Positions 1-7,478 of a stretch of DNA of 8,023 nt are shown here, piece by piece. The stretch covers positions 1-8,023 of the forward strand of contig CANKGM010000075.1 of the NCBI GenBank assembly GCA_947481355.1. The letters run 5' to 3'. The position numbers and the translations under genes are program-made. The notes beneath the pieces were generated by a model that had not been told where the DNA came from, did no database searches, and saw only the letters and a list, made by a program, of their open reading frames with translations. The stretch's first letter is position 1; every line of letters begins with the position of its first letter. This DNA is from Chitinophagaceae bacterium. Its GTDB lineage: Bacteria; Bacteroidota; Bacteroidia; Chitinophagales; Chitinophagaceae.

Positions 1-16
1 CAATATAATTCTCCAT
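1..16 (-). CDS. Possible first codons of a further downstream gene, cut by the left edge
   Basis: An ATG on the minus strand (bases 16-14) follows the dgoD stop after 35 bases and stays open to the window edge, reading M-E-N-Y-I. Spacing and direction fit another gene of the same cluster, for example a later step of sugar-acid breakdown such as a kinase or aldolase. Five codons cannot identify anything, and the ATG may be chance. The 35-base spacer shows no stem-loop followed by a T-run, so nothing marks the end of the operon here. Confidence 0.2.
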
Positions 17-51
17 GTGAACGCTAACTTTAATCACAAGCTAAATAAATA

Positions 52-1200
52 CTACCACTCTGTAACGCTTCCATCCTGATTTCTCCAGACAGGATTTTTC
101 CAATTATGCCCAATTTTAGCCATCTCGCGAACTTTTTCTTCATTCACAACAATGCCTAACCCAGGTAAAGTAGGACGAGCAACACTACCCTCTTTAACAT
201 CAAAGACTTCAGGGTTTTCAAGATAGTCTAACAAATCAGCCCCTTGATTATAGTGAATGCCCATACTCGTTTCTTGAATAAATGCATTGATGCAATTAAA
301 ATCAATCTGTATTGCAGCAGCAAAAGAAATCGGACCAAGTGGACAATGTGGTGCAAGGGCTACATCATAGGCTTCAGCCATCGACGCAATCTTTTTTACT
401 TCAGTGATACCACCGGCATGACTCAAATCTGGCTGAATAATATCTACAGCACCTTGTTCAAATAACGATTTAAAATCCCATCGACTATACATACGCTCAC
501 CTGTTGCAATAGGTGTACTGGTATATTGTGCAAGATGCAAGAAGGCCTCTTTGTTTTCAGAAAGCACTGGCTCTTCAATGAACATTGGTTTTATGAATTC
601 CAATTCTTTCATAAAACCCTTTGCCATTCCTTTATGTACACGACCATGAAAGTCGATGCCAATTCCAATATCAAATCCAACTGCTTCACGAACAGAAGCA
701 ATGCAATCGACTGCCTCTTTTATTTTTTGTGGCGTATCAATCCACTCCATTTCTGAACAGGCGTTCATCTTAACCGCTCTATACCCTTGCTCAATTCGTT
801 GTTTAGCTGCTTCTACCACATGCGCTGGTTTGTCGCCGCCGATCCATCCGTAAATATTCATTCTTTCTCTAACATGTCCACCCAATAATTCATACACTGG
901 AACGCCCAACGCTTTACCCTTGATATCCCATAGCGCTTGGTCGATACCAGAAATTGCGCTCATTAAAATCGGACCTCCACGATAAAAACCTCCGCGGTAT
1001 AATACTTGCCATATATCTTCAATTTGACTTGGATCTTTACCTATAAGAAATTCTGCCATTTCCTCAACTGCCGCTTTAACTGTATCGGCTTTCCCTTCTA
1101 CAACCGGCTCACCCCAACCTACTACTCCATTGTCGGTGGTTATTTTTAGAAAAAGCCAACGAGGAGGTACTTTAAAAAGTTCTAATGATTTAATTTTCAT
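52..1200 (-). CDS. dgoD: D-galactonate dehydratase (DgoD, enolase superfamily)
   Basis: Cytoplasmic enzyme of the mandelate racemase branch of the enolase superfamily; it dehydrates D-galactonate to 2-keto-3-deoxy-D-galactonate. The protein has 382 residues, the same length as E. coli DgoD, and as I recall that sequence long blocks match it, including PPRW near residue 12, FYRGGPILMSAI (72-83), GIDQALWDIKGK (85-96), DLSHAGGITE (258-267), APHCPLGPI (283-291) and the C-terminal SVTEW. The family's active-site residues fall at their expected numbers: metal ligands D183, E209 and E235, the acid H185 (DFHGR), the base H285, and E310 (QETSMGIHYN). The N-terminal capping domain covers about residues 1-115, the TIM barrel about 120-330. 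ATG start, TAG stop; only 9 bases separate it from the upstream SDR, so the two are probably co-transcribed. A related sugar acid such as fuconate remains possible as substrate, but the close match favours galactonate. Confidence 0.9.
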   Translation of the reverse strand: MKIKSLELFKVPPRWLFLKITTDNGVVGWGEPVVEGKADTVKAAVEEMAEFLIGKDPSQIEDIWQVLYRGGFYRGGPILMSAISGIDQALWDIKGKALGVPVYELLGGHVRERMNIYGWIGGDKPAHVVEAAKQRIEQGYRAVKMNACSEMEWIDTPQKIKEAVDCIASVREAVGFDIGIGIDFHGRVHKGMAKGFMKELEFIKPMFIEEPVLSENKEAFLHLAQYTSTPIATGERMYSRWDFKSLFEQGAVDIIQPDLSHAGGITEVKKIASMAEAYDVALAPHCPLGPISFAAAIQIDFNCINAFIQETSMGIHYNQGADLLDYLENPEVFDVKEGSVARPTLPGLGIVVNEEKVREMAKIGHNWKNPVWRNQDGSVTEW

Positions 1201-1209
1201 AATTATGCT

Positions 1210-1953
1210 TTACACAATACGCATGGTCATTCCACCATCAATTGTAATATTTTCACCCGTGATGAATTCGTTTTTAATCAACATACTAACTGCATCCGCT
1301 ACATCAGCTGGAGTTCCTTCACGATGAAGTGGAATTCGATTATCAATATTATTTTTTACTTGCTCAGGCGTTAAGAAATTTTGAAACCGAGTGCGAATAA
1401 CACCAGGTGAAACACAATTCACACGAATATTAAAATCAGACAATTCAAATGCCAATGCACGCGTAAATTGTGGAAGTGCACCTTTAACAGTTGCATAAGC
1501 TAATGCATTCTTAACACCTCGAACACCAGCAGCTGAAGAGATAAAAATCATTGCCCCTCCATTATTTTTTTTCATTGAAGGAACTGCTGCAGCCGCTAAA
1601 TGAAAGGCTGCATGAATATGAATATCAAAGGCTTGATACCAAACATCCCTAGCCCCAGTCAATAAGCCCCCTGGTGCTGCAGAACCCGCACTGTGTACCA
1701 AAATATCTATATCACCCAATTGATCTACGGTATCTTGAATAACACGTGTGCATTCTTCTTCTTTACTTAAATCGGCTTGAACCATGGCACACTTCACTCC
1801 CAATGCTTCAATTGTTTTTCTCATTCCATGCTGATCTTCATTTCTTCCTACTAAACATATATGAGCGCCAGATGCAGCAAGATGCTCTGCAATAGATGCA
1901 CCAATTCCATGAGTTCCTCCTGTGATTAGTGCAACCTTTCCTTTCAAATCCAT
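1210..1953 (-). CDS. Short-chain dehydrogenase/reductase (SDR), probable sugar or sugar-acid dehydrogenase
   Basis: A 247-residue classical SDR, a single Rossmann-fold NAD(P)-dependent oxidoreductase, without signal peptide and so cytoplasmic. Visible motifs: cofactor loop TGGTHGIG (11-18), D61 in the adenine-pocket motif, HSAG (87-90) in place of the usual NNAG, catalytic S140 (FISSAAG), Y153 and K157 (YATVK), SPG (182-184), and the C-terminal IDGG (238-241). The usual fourth catalytic residue, Asn in the stretch before FxLA, aligns with H112. The start is an ATG preceded by the A-rich leader AAAAAAAATCAAACAAC, typical of Bacteroidota. It begins 24 bases after the Gfo/Idh gene and ends 9 bases before dgoD. 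That coupling suggests a step next to galactonate dehydration: a galactose-type 1-dehydrogenase making the lactone, or an oxidoreductase acting on a keto-deoxy acid. Motifs alone do not choose between these. Confidence 0.85.
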   Translation of the reverse strand: MDLKGKVALITGGTHGIGASIAEHLAASGAHICLVGRNEDQHGMRKTIEALGVKCAMVQADLSKEEECTRVIQDTVDQLGDIDILVHSAGSAAPGGLLTGARDVWYQAFDIHIHAAFHLAAAAVPSMKKNNGGAMIFISSAAGVRGVKNALAYATVKGALPQFTRALAFELSDFNIRVNCVSPGVIRTRFQNFLTPEQVKNNIDNRIPLHREGTPADVADAVSMLIKNEFITGENITIDGGMTMRIV

Positions 1954-1977
1954 GTTGTTTGATTTTTTTTAATTGAG

Positions 1978-3339
1978 TTAAACGTTATCAGGAATTGCAT
2001 ATCCCTCACGGTACTTTCTACGAACTAATTTGTTCGCTTCATCATTTCCTATAAACCGCTCTTTTGCTCCATCAAAAAAGAGTTGCTTATTCCCAACTCG
2101 ATATGCAATATTACCAAGATGAACCAACGTAGCACTTAACTGTGCTTGCTCTAAATCACCATTTGGTTTTTTACGTGTTCTAAGTGATTCTATAAAATCA
2201 AGTTGATGGTCTTTATCCGGGAATACACCACCGCCCTGTGCAATGAGCACAGAATCCTCTCCCTTCACTTGCCATCCTCCACCATGTCTTCCAAGATACA
2301 TGAGTCCTTTTGTACCATATATTTCAGTACGCGTAGCATTCGTTCTCCAATCCGGAAATAATGTTGGGTCTAATCTAATATTCCATGGTGTCTTTTTCAT
2401 GTAATTGGTAGAGCTACCACTTTCGCATGTATGAGCATATTTTCCAAAATCAAATGTAATGGATTGAAACTCTGGAGTTTCTTTTGATGAACCCCATGCA
2501 GTATTTCCACCCCATCCATAGATTGATTTAGGATGACCTGGATCACCTAATACCAAACGAGCTAAGTCCAATACATGGCTTGCATCATCGGCTAATGTAC
2601 CTCCGCTATATGCCCAAAAATTACCCCAACCACCACGGCTTTCCATATCATGAATACCTGGGTTGTATGGCCTAGATGGAGCTGGCCCTTGCCATGCATC
2701 CCAATTCAACCCTTGTGGCACAGGAGAATCAGCTTGTGGTTCCCATTTAGAACCACCTAACATATTGTACGATTTAACATGTACAATTTCTCCAAGCTGA
2801 CCACTCTGAATATAATCTCGTGCAGATAACGCATATGGTGCACTTCTATTCTGAAATCCAACTTGAACAATTCGATTGTATTTTTTTGCTGCTTCGATCA
2901 TTTTACGACCTTCCCAAATGCAGACTGTTGGATTCTTTTCAACATACACATCCTTACCAGCCTGACAAGCCCAAACAGTGGCTAATGCATGCCAATGCTC
3001 TGGAGTTGCAATCCAAACGGCATCAATGTCTTTATCATTGAACACTTCTTTCATGTCACGTGAATGACCCGGTTTATATCCTAATTCTTTTTCAACAGTG
3101 GCTATAGTTTTGAATGCTTTCAAATCATTCACATCACAAATAGTTTTAATTTCTACGTTGGCATTCACCTTACAATTACTAATAATAGTATCTGTACCTC
3201 TTCCTCCAGCACCAATGAGGGCCAAAACAATTTTATCATTAGCCCCTTTAACTCTTGAACCAATTGGCATAAAAGATGAACCAACGGCAATACCTGCAGT
3301 TCCAATGATTGTTTTTCCAATAAAATCTCTTCGTTGCAT
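1978..3339 (-). CDS. Exported Gfo/Idh/MocA-family oxidoreductase with Tat-type leader
   Basis: A 453-residue NAD(P)-dependent sugar oxidoreductase. The leader MQRRDFIGKTIIGTAGIAVG carries a twin arginine (R3-R4) and a short hydrophobic stretch, suggesting Tat export of the folded, cofactor-loaded enzyme to the periplasm. The Rossmann domain follows with GAGGRG (43-48), CDV (68-70) and ATPEHWH (111-117). The family's EKP motif, which holds the catalytic lysine, appears as EKN (134-136; K135 kept). The C-terminal alpha/beta domain includes GGTLADDASHVLDLAR (246-261), with the D and H of the usual active-site helix, and EIYGTKG (339-345). The start is placed at ATG 3339-3337: this puts the RR motif at the N-terminus and leaves a 13-base A-rich leader (TAAACAAAAAATT) after the preceding stop. 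A longer reading would start at a TTG (3363) and overlap that gene by 11 bases, which is less likely. GH109 glycosidases use the same fold, so an NAD-dependent hydrolase is an alternative. Confidence 0.85.
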   Translation of the reverse strand: MQRRDFIGKTIIGTAGIAVGSSFMPIGSRVKGANDKIVLALIGAGGRGTDTIISNCKVNANVEIKTICDVNDLKAFKTIATVEKELGYKPGHSRDMKEVFNDKDIDAVWIATPEHWHALATVWACQAGKDVYVEKNPTVCIWEGRKMIEAAKKYNRIVQVGFQNRSAPYALSARDYIQSGQLGEIVHVKSYNMLGGSKWEPQADSPVPQGLNWDAWQGPAPSRPYNPGIHDMESRGGWGNFWAYSGGTLADDASHVLDLARLVLGDPGHPKSIYGWGGNTAWGSSKETPEFQSITFDFGKYAHTCESGSSTNYMKKTPWNIRLDPTLFPDWRTNATRTEIYGTKGLMYLGRHGGGWQVKGEDSVLIAQGGGVFPDKDHQLDFIESLRTRKKPNGDLEQAQLSATLVHLGNIAYRVGNKQLFFDGAKERFIGNDEANKLVRRKYREGYAIPDNV

Positions 3340-3352
3340 AATTTTTTGTTTA

Positions 3353-4972
3353 CTAGTTAGCAAGTAAAATATCTACAGCATTAGACATGATGTTTTTAAA
3401 ACTAGGGATCTTCCAATCATCCCAATGACCAAGTGAAGTATAAATAACTTTTCCCTTCTCCCGATTATTTATCCAAAGAACAGGCTGCGATGGCTCTCCA
3501 GGAATTGAACCAGAAAGCAACACTTGTATATTTTCAGAACGAAGTGGTCGATTAATATAAAGCCATGATGGACTAGCAAATCCTTCAACAGCAACTCCTT
3601 TGAGTAATGGATGTCCTTCCATACCCGGAGTAATTGAAATGGCTGTACCTTGTTGCAAATGACCAAAATGACCTTGGTAATTTCCGCCCAAAACATCTTT
3701 ATCAAATTCTGGCCACTGAGATAGCTGATCGGACACAGGCACATTTGCAGCAACCACGCCACCACCAGATCTAGATACATTTCCCTTCGCATCAAACGCA
3801 TGACTAGAAGTTCTAATAGCTAATAAAGGTTTACCAGAATTCATATAACTCTTGATGAGTTGCATTTTATCTTCTTCCAGTGCACGACGGCGAATGCACA
3901 TAACCACTAAATCTGCATTATTAAGGATTTGAAGATTTTCAATATTATGTATTCCTGCTCCTTCCGTGATAGGCTTTCCAATAGCATATTTACAATTCAC
4001 GTTTTTAGTCAACAACAACTCATGTGCAAATTGTGGGAACCTGAGGTTTGTATAATATTCATTTTCAGCAGTCACAAAAGCAACCACCTGACGGTTATCG
4101 TTTTTGAACTTGAATTCTCTTTGTCCAGTGAAATCAGATGATATAATAGTTGGACAAACATATTTCTCAATATATTCCGCCATCAAACTATTCCCTGTAA
4201 AGTGAGAAACATATGGTGCTTGCTTTGAGTCATACATCACATCGGTCAGGTCCCTCATCAAGACAACATTCAATCCTAATTTTTTCATACTTCTCAAACC
4301 AAAAGAACGACCAATAACACACATATTAGTATGAACACCAATCAGGACAACATTTTTAATCTTTCTCTTTTCGAACAAACCTGCTATCTCTACTCCTGAA
4401 TCACTAATTGCATCTCGATCATCCATGATAATGGATTCAATTTGACGCTTCCAAGGCCAAGGAGGCCCTTGTTTACATACAGGGAAACAATCACACCCGC
4501 CATTAGATTGATCAATAGGCCATGGATTGCTTAATTCAGAGGCAAGGCTATCATCATTTAATAACCGCTCAGCGCGTTTACTTTTATATTGCTGACCTAG
4601 TTTTCTGCCAGGGTGATTTTTATAAAAATCCATGCAATCACTTGGAGCATGTACAATCAAGGCGCCTTTATTTCGTGCTACAGTAATAACATCGTTGATG
4701 ACTGGGGCCAATTCGGCAACACGTTCAGTAGCTCCTTTACACCAATGTTTATCCCACATATCACAAATGATAATGGCTGTCTCATTTGAATTCCATTCTT
4801 GAATGTCATTGGCTATGTACATCTCCCCCTTCATAGAATCAGAAGGAACTCTCTTCTCCATGGAGATTCTAAATGTCTTTGGAGCCAACTTCGTTTGAGC
4901 AGAAACGGATAGCACAATACATTGAAGTAGAAATAAAATGCATACCCTAGAATTAAAACATACCCTATTCAT
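3353..4972 (-). CDS. Exported isochorismatase-like cysteine hydrolase fused to a ThuA-like domain
   Basis: A 539-residue two-domain protein. A signal peptide (R3 and R9, hydrophobic 11-24, cleavage near VSA-Q, residues 23-26) sends it out of the cytoplasm. Residues about 62-280 form an isochorismatase-like cysteine hydrolase: IIICDMWD with probable catalytic D71, a candidate catalytic K175 (PWPWKRQIES), and GVHTNMC with nucleophile C218. A Cys-rich loop, GGCDCFPVC (158-166), precedes the lysine. Residues about 294-539 form a ThuA-like class I glutamine-amidotransferase-type fold: VVAFVTAENEYYT (296-308), AIRTSSHAFD (385-394), GGNYQGHFG (429-437) and a C-terminal VIYTSLGHWDDW (509-520). In this domain the glutaminase cysteine of the elbow is absent (IRTSSH), as is usual for ThuA proteins. 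The next gene, a Gfo/Idh oxidoreductase, follows after 13 bases. The cysteine-hydrolase substrate cannot be told: amide, imide or pterin-like bonds are possible. Domain assignments are firm; joint function is unknown. Confidence 0.82.
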   Translation of the reverse strand: MNRVCFNSRVCILFLLQCIVLSVSAQTKLAPKTFRISMEKRVPSDSMKGEMYIANDIQEWNSNETAIIICDMWDKHWCKGATERVAELAPVINDVITVARNKGALIVHAPSDCMDFYKNHPGRKLGQQYKSKRAERLLNDDSLASELSNPWPIDQSNGGCDCFPVCKQGPPWPWKRQIESIIMDDRDAISDSGVEIAGLFEKRKIKNVVLIGVHTNMCVIGRSFGLRSMKKLGLNVVLMRDLTDVMYDSKQAPYVSHFTGNSLMAEYIEKYVCPTIISSDFTGQREFKFKNDNRQVVAFVTAENEYYTNLRFPQFAHELLLTKNVNCKYAIGKPITEGAGIHNIENLQILNNADLVVMCIRRRALEEDKMQLIKSYMNSGKPLLAIRTSSHAFDAKGNVSRSGGGVVAANVPVSDQLSQWPEFDKDVLGGNYQGHFGHLQQGTAISITPGMEGHPLLKGVAVEGFASPSWLYINRPLRSENIQVLLSGSIPGEPSQPVLWINNREKGKVIYTSLGHWDDWKIPSFKNIMSNAVDILLAN

Positions 4973-5093
4973 ATTGGTTATTTTTATTTTGTCAACTAAA
5001 TTTAAGCCTTCACAATGAGTTTAAATAAAACAAAAAACGATTTATTTACGCAATGGATTTCGTTACCAAGCTTAGCTTTCACTTACCAATTAA
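4973..5093 (-). other. 121-bp intergenic gap, possible internal promoter or operator region
   Basis: This is the only gap over 30 bases between genes inside the cluster. It is AT-rich. It contains a direct repeat TTACCAA (+ strand 5063-5069 and 5083-5089, starts 20 bases apart) flanking an 11-base palindrome AAGCTTAGCTT (5068-5078), and an AT-only inverted repeat on the minus strand, TAAATAAA/TTTATTTA (5048-5041 and 5029-5022), with an 11-base loop. The latter lacks G/C pairs and a following T-run, so it is not a convincing terminator. TAAATTTA near 5003-4996 resembles the Bacteroidota -7 element TAnnTTTG in seven of eight positions, but no TTG box lies at the expected distance upstream. A secondary promoter for the last four genes is possible but not shown. 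Confidence 0.3.
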
Positions 5094-7451
5094 CTACTTT
5101 TTCTCTTTGAGATAAATGTCTAAAAACTCATAGGTCTCCTTACCATTGATGGTATGCGGACCATTGAAATGTTCTATACGCGTTTTGTCAGGAATACCCA
5201 ATTGCATAAAATGCCTTCTTACACGCGCATATTCAAAGTCTACCCATTCATCTATTGAAACTCCATCATACAATCCTCGTTCAACCATAAACGGACGAGG
5301 TGCAATCAATGCAGCCATTTCTGCATAGCTGAACGTATGTCCCAAATCCCACTCGGGCATATCATATTCATTGGTATATAAATAGCTTAATGGATAATCA
5401 ATGGTTGAATTTTTTACCACCCATTCGTTGAAATCTGCTGAACAAATCGATAGCGCATACCCTTCTACTAACGCTGGCACACGCATCGCTGTTTTCCCTC
5501 CATAGGATAAACCATAAAAGCCAATCCGTGATGCATCGACAAAAGATTGTTGTCCCAACCATTCTACAATACGCCTATGCTGACTAACTATTCCAGAGAA
5601 TAAGGTTAAACCAATCGGATTGGCCATGCGTTGCAAAATCCTAAATTTATTTTCTCCGCGATAGTAATTGTGTGGAGCGAATGTAACATAGCCTCGCTCA
5701 GCCAACTTTGCGGCAAAACTTTTGTAATAATAATATCCTGAAGTAGTGGTGTCTTTTGTAATGACATCTTCAGGAAGACCTTCAAGACCATGTTGACATA
5801 CTACCACAGGTCTTTTCTCACCTGGCTTAATGCCTTTAGGCACTAACAGAATACCCCAAGCAAAAACATCTGGAGCATACACATCGAGAGTGATTTCATA
5901 ACTGGTCCAGAGATCATTATCTTCTAACAACCTTGCCTTAGGATTTGCAGGAATAGTTGGAATGGGAAGTTCCCCAAGTACTTGACCAAATGCTTTGCGA
6001 TGTAATGACTTAATCGAAACTTGCTCATCTATAGTACCCTTTAGCGTTTGCCAAAATGATGAATCCCGAGTACGATGACATACATCCATCACCCGCTGAA
6101 TATGCGATTCCATATCCCTTACAGAACGAGATTGCCTTTCTTCTGCATTAACCCATCCTATATTTTTTATCGAAGTATTGATCGGAGTTGCGTGAAAAAC
6201 AAGCTTGCTATCTAATCCTTTCAGAAATTCAGATAAAGCCGCCGTGGAAAATGGATCACCTACTTTTACTTCAGTTGATGAAGCAATCCAATGAAGATGA
6301 CTATTCTTCAAGGGCACCATTGCCTTCGCTCTATCCCATTCTGATCGACTATGTTCAAAAGTTGGAGTAGTGACTAATTCAGGAGCCGCTCCATCACTCA
6401 TCCATTTTTCATATGCATGATTAATTTCTGGACCCTTAGCAAATTCTATAGTAATTTTTCTAGGCCATGCCATCACGGCAAGTTCAGCATCTCCAAAGGT
6501 AGTGAGCAAACCAAAAACATTTCTATAAATGGGCTCTTGCCAGAGTTTTTCTCTACTATCAAAATAACCACTTACTAGTGTTGACGAAATGCGCTTATCC
6601 AATGCAGCGGCATATAATGCCAAGAGTCCACCTTCACCATGACCGGCAACACCAATTTTAATATCAACTCCTTCAATTTTATTCTTACATAAAAACCAAT
6701 CAATAGCAGAAAAAACCTTTTGCAACTCATACCCTATCACATGCCTTCCCACTTCATATGCTTGTCGATAAAGCCATTCACGATGTGGCAAAGTCGTAGA
6801 CATATCCAATGATTTATTCCCCGAATACTTTGAATCGCGACTAATTAAGGTTGGAATAATTACTTCAATCCCGTTATTTGCCAATTGTTGTGCGGCAGCA
6901 AAACCGACATGAGTTGAAGATTGAAGTCCGGCAAGTACTTCCGGTAAAACATCGGCATCTGGAATCATAACAACTCGAGCAGTCACTTTCCCTTTTGGTT
7001 GAACCAGAATCCCTTCTGCAGATAATCCATCCAATACCTGCCAATGTATGGCACTGATGGTGCATTTAGGCAATTCGACTTTATATGATTTTAATCCAGC
7101 TGCTTTGCTGTTCGTAAGTATTTCTATATGCGATGGTACTCGCTCTTCAACGACACCTAGTCGTTTTGATAATAAATTTCGTTGAGTAGAAATAGATTGA
7201 TCAAACCCTTTCTCTGACGAAAAATCAAACTGCCATGCTTCTGCTCTATGCTCTTTTTGCTTTTCAGTTTCATTAAGCAAAAATCGACTAACCCCTTCAA
7301 CCATCTTCGCAGAGAGATCTCCTTTTTCAGTCAAGGGACTAGCTGTAAAAGGGAAATTCTGTTGGCCAGATAATTTCAGATTACAGAAAAACATAAAAAC
7401 TATGAGGATAAGGAAACTAGTTTTTCTATTGAAAAAAATAATCGAGTTCAT
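5094..7451 (-). CDS. Exported tandem alpha/beta-hydrolase (acetyl xylan esterase-like); first domain lacks the nucleophile
   Basis: A 785-residue protein with a signal peptide (R9-K10, hydrophobic 12-24, cleavage near LSGQ-Q at 28-31). Two alpha/beta-hydrolase domains follow. Domain 1 (about 120-420) has VVMIPDADV (160-168) and a strand-turn-helix VAGHGEGGLLALYAAAL (268-284); the G-x-S-x-G elbow reads GHGEG, with glycine 272 where serine should be. Domain 2 (about 510-785) has an oxyanion-type CQHGLEG (552-558), the elbow GLSYGGKTA (647-655) with nucleophile S649, LIAPRPFMVERGLYDG (715-730) carrying the likely acid (D729, or E724), and GPH with catalytic H766. This resembles the acetyl xylan esterase/dienelactone hydrolase group, so ester cleavage on a decorated sugar or polysaccharide is the best guess. 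It starts 27 bases after the transporter stop. The start is the ATG that provides the signal peptide; the next Met (residue 20) would destroy it. Substrate unknown. Confidence 0.82.
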   Translation of the reverse strand: MNSIIFFNRKTSFLILIVFMFFCNLKLSGQQNFPFTASPLTEKGDLSAKMVEGVSRFLLNETEKQKEHRAEAWQFDFSSEKGFDQSISTQRNLLSKRLGVVEERVPSHIEILTNSKAAGLKSYKVELPKCTISAIHWQVLDGLSAEGILVQPKGKVTARVVMIPDADVLPEVLAGLQSSTHVGFAAAQQLANNGIEVIIPTLISRDSKYSGNKSLDMSTTLPHREWLYRQAYEVGRHVIGYELQKVFSAIDWFLCKNKIEGVDIKIGVAGHGEGGLLALYAAALDKRISSTLVSGYFDSREKLWQEPIYRNVFGLLTTFGDAELAVMAWPRKITIEFAKGPEINHAYEKWMSDGAAPELVTTPTFEHSRSEWDRAKAMVPLKNSHLHWIASSTEVKVGDPFSTAALSEFLKGLDSKLVFHATPINTSIKNIGWVNAEERQSRSVRDMESHIQRVMDVCHRTRDSSFWQTLKGTIDEQVSIKSLHRKAFGQVLGELPIPTIPANPKARLLEDNDLWTSYEITLDVYAPDVFAWGILLVPKGIKPGEKRPVVVCQHGLEGLPEDVITKDTTTSGYYYYKSFAAKLAERGYVTFAPHNYYRGENKFRILQRMANPIGLTLFSGIVSQHRRIVEWLGQQSFVDASRIGFYGLSYGGKTAMRVPALVEGYALSICSADFNEWVVKNSTIDYPLSYLYTNEYDMPEWDLGHTFSYAEMAALIAPRPFMVERGLYDGVSIDEWVDFEYARVRRHFMQLGIPDKTRIEHFNGPHTINGKETYEFLDIYLKEKK

Positions 7452-7478
7452 AAAAAAAATAAAGAGGTGTTTTCAATA

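Noticed and set aside
244..853. Several short plus-strand open frames opposite dgoD
   Set aside because: They lie wholly inside a strongly supported gene on the other strand, have low-complexity or Cys/Phe-rich translations with no recognisable domain, and no leader or promoter.
3340..3363. Longer start (TTG at 3363) for the Gfo/Idh gene
   Set aside because: It would overlap the preceding gene by 11 bases and bury the twin-arginine motif behind eight residues; the ATG at 3339 has an A-rich leader and places the motif at the N-terminus.
2820..3367. Plus-strand open frames opposite the Gfo/Idh gene
   Set aside because: Antisense shadows of a gene with clear motifs; the 3098-3367 frame's hydrophobic run is the complement of the Tat leader and Rossmann region.
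3469..3801. A 110-residue minus-strand frame inside the ThuA domain
   Set aside because: An out-of-frame shadow of the ThuA part, which reads without interruption in its own frame; no motif seen.
5022..5048. AT-only inverted repeat as a transcription terminator after the hydrolase
   Set aside because: The stem has no G/C pairs, an 11-base loop and no following T-run on the transcribed strand.
7461..7470. AGAGGTGT, a ribosome-binding-site-like string before the hydrolase gene
   Set aside because: It is on the plus strand, whereas the genes are read from the minus strand; there it reads ACACCTCT and cannot act as a Shine-Dalgarno sequence.
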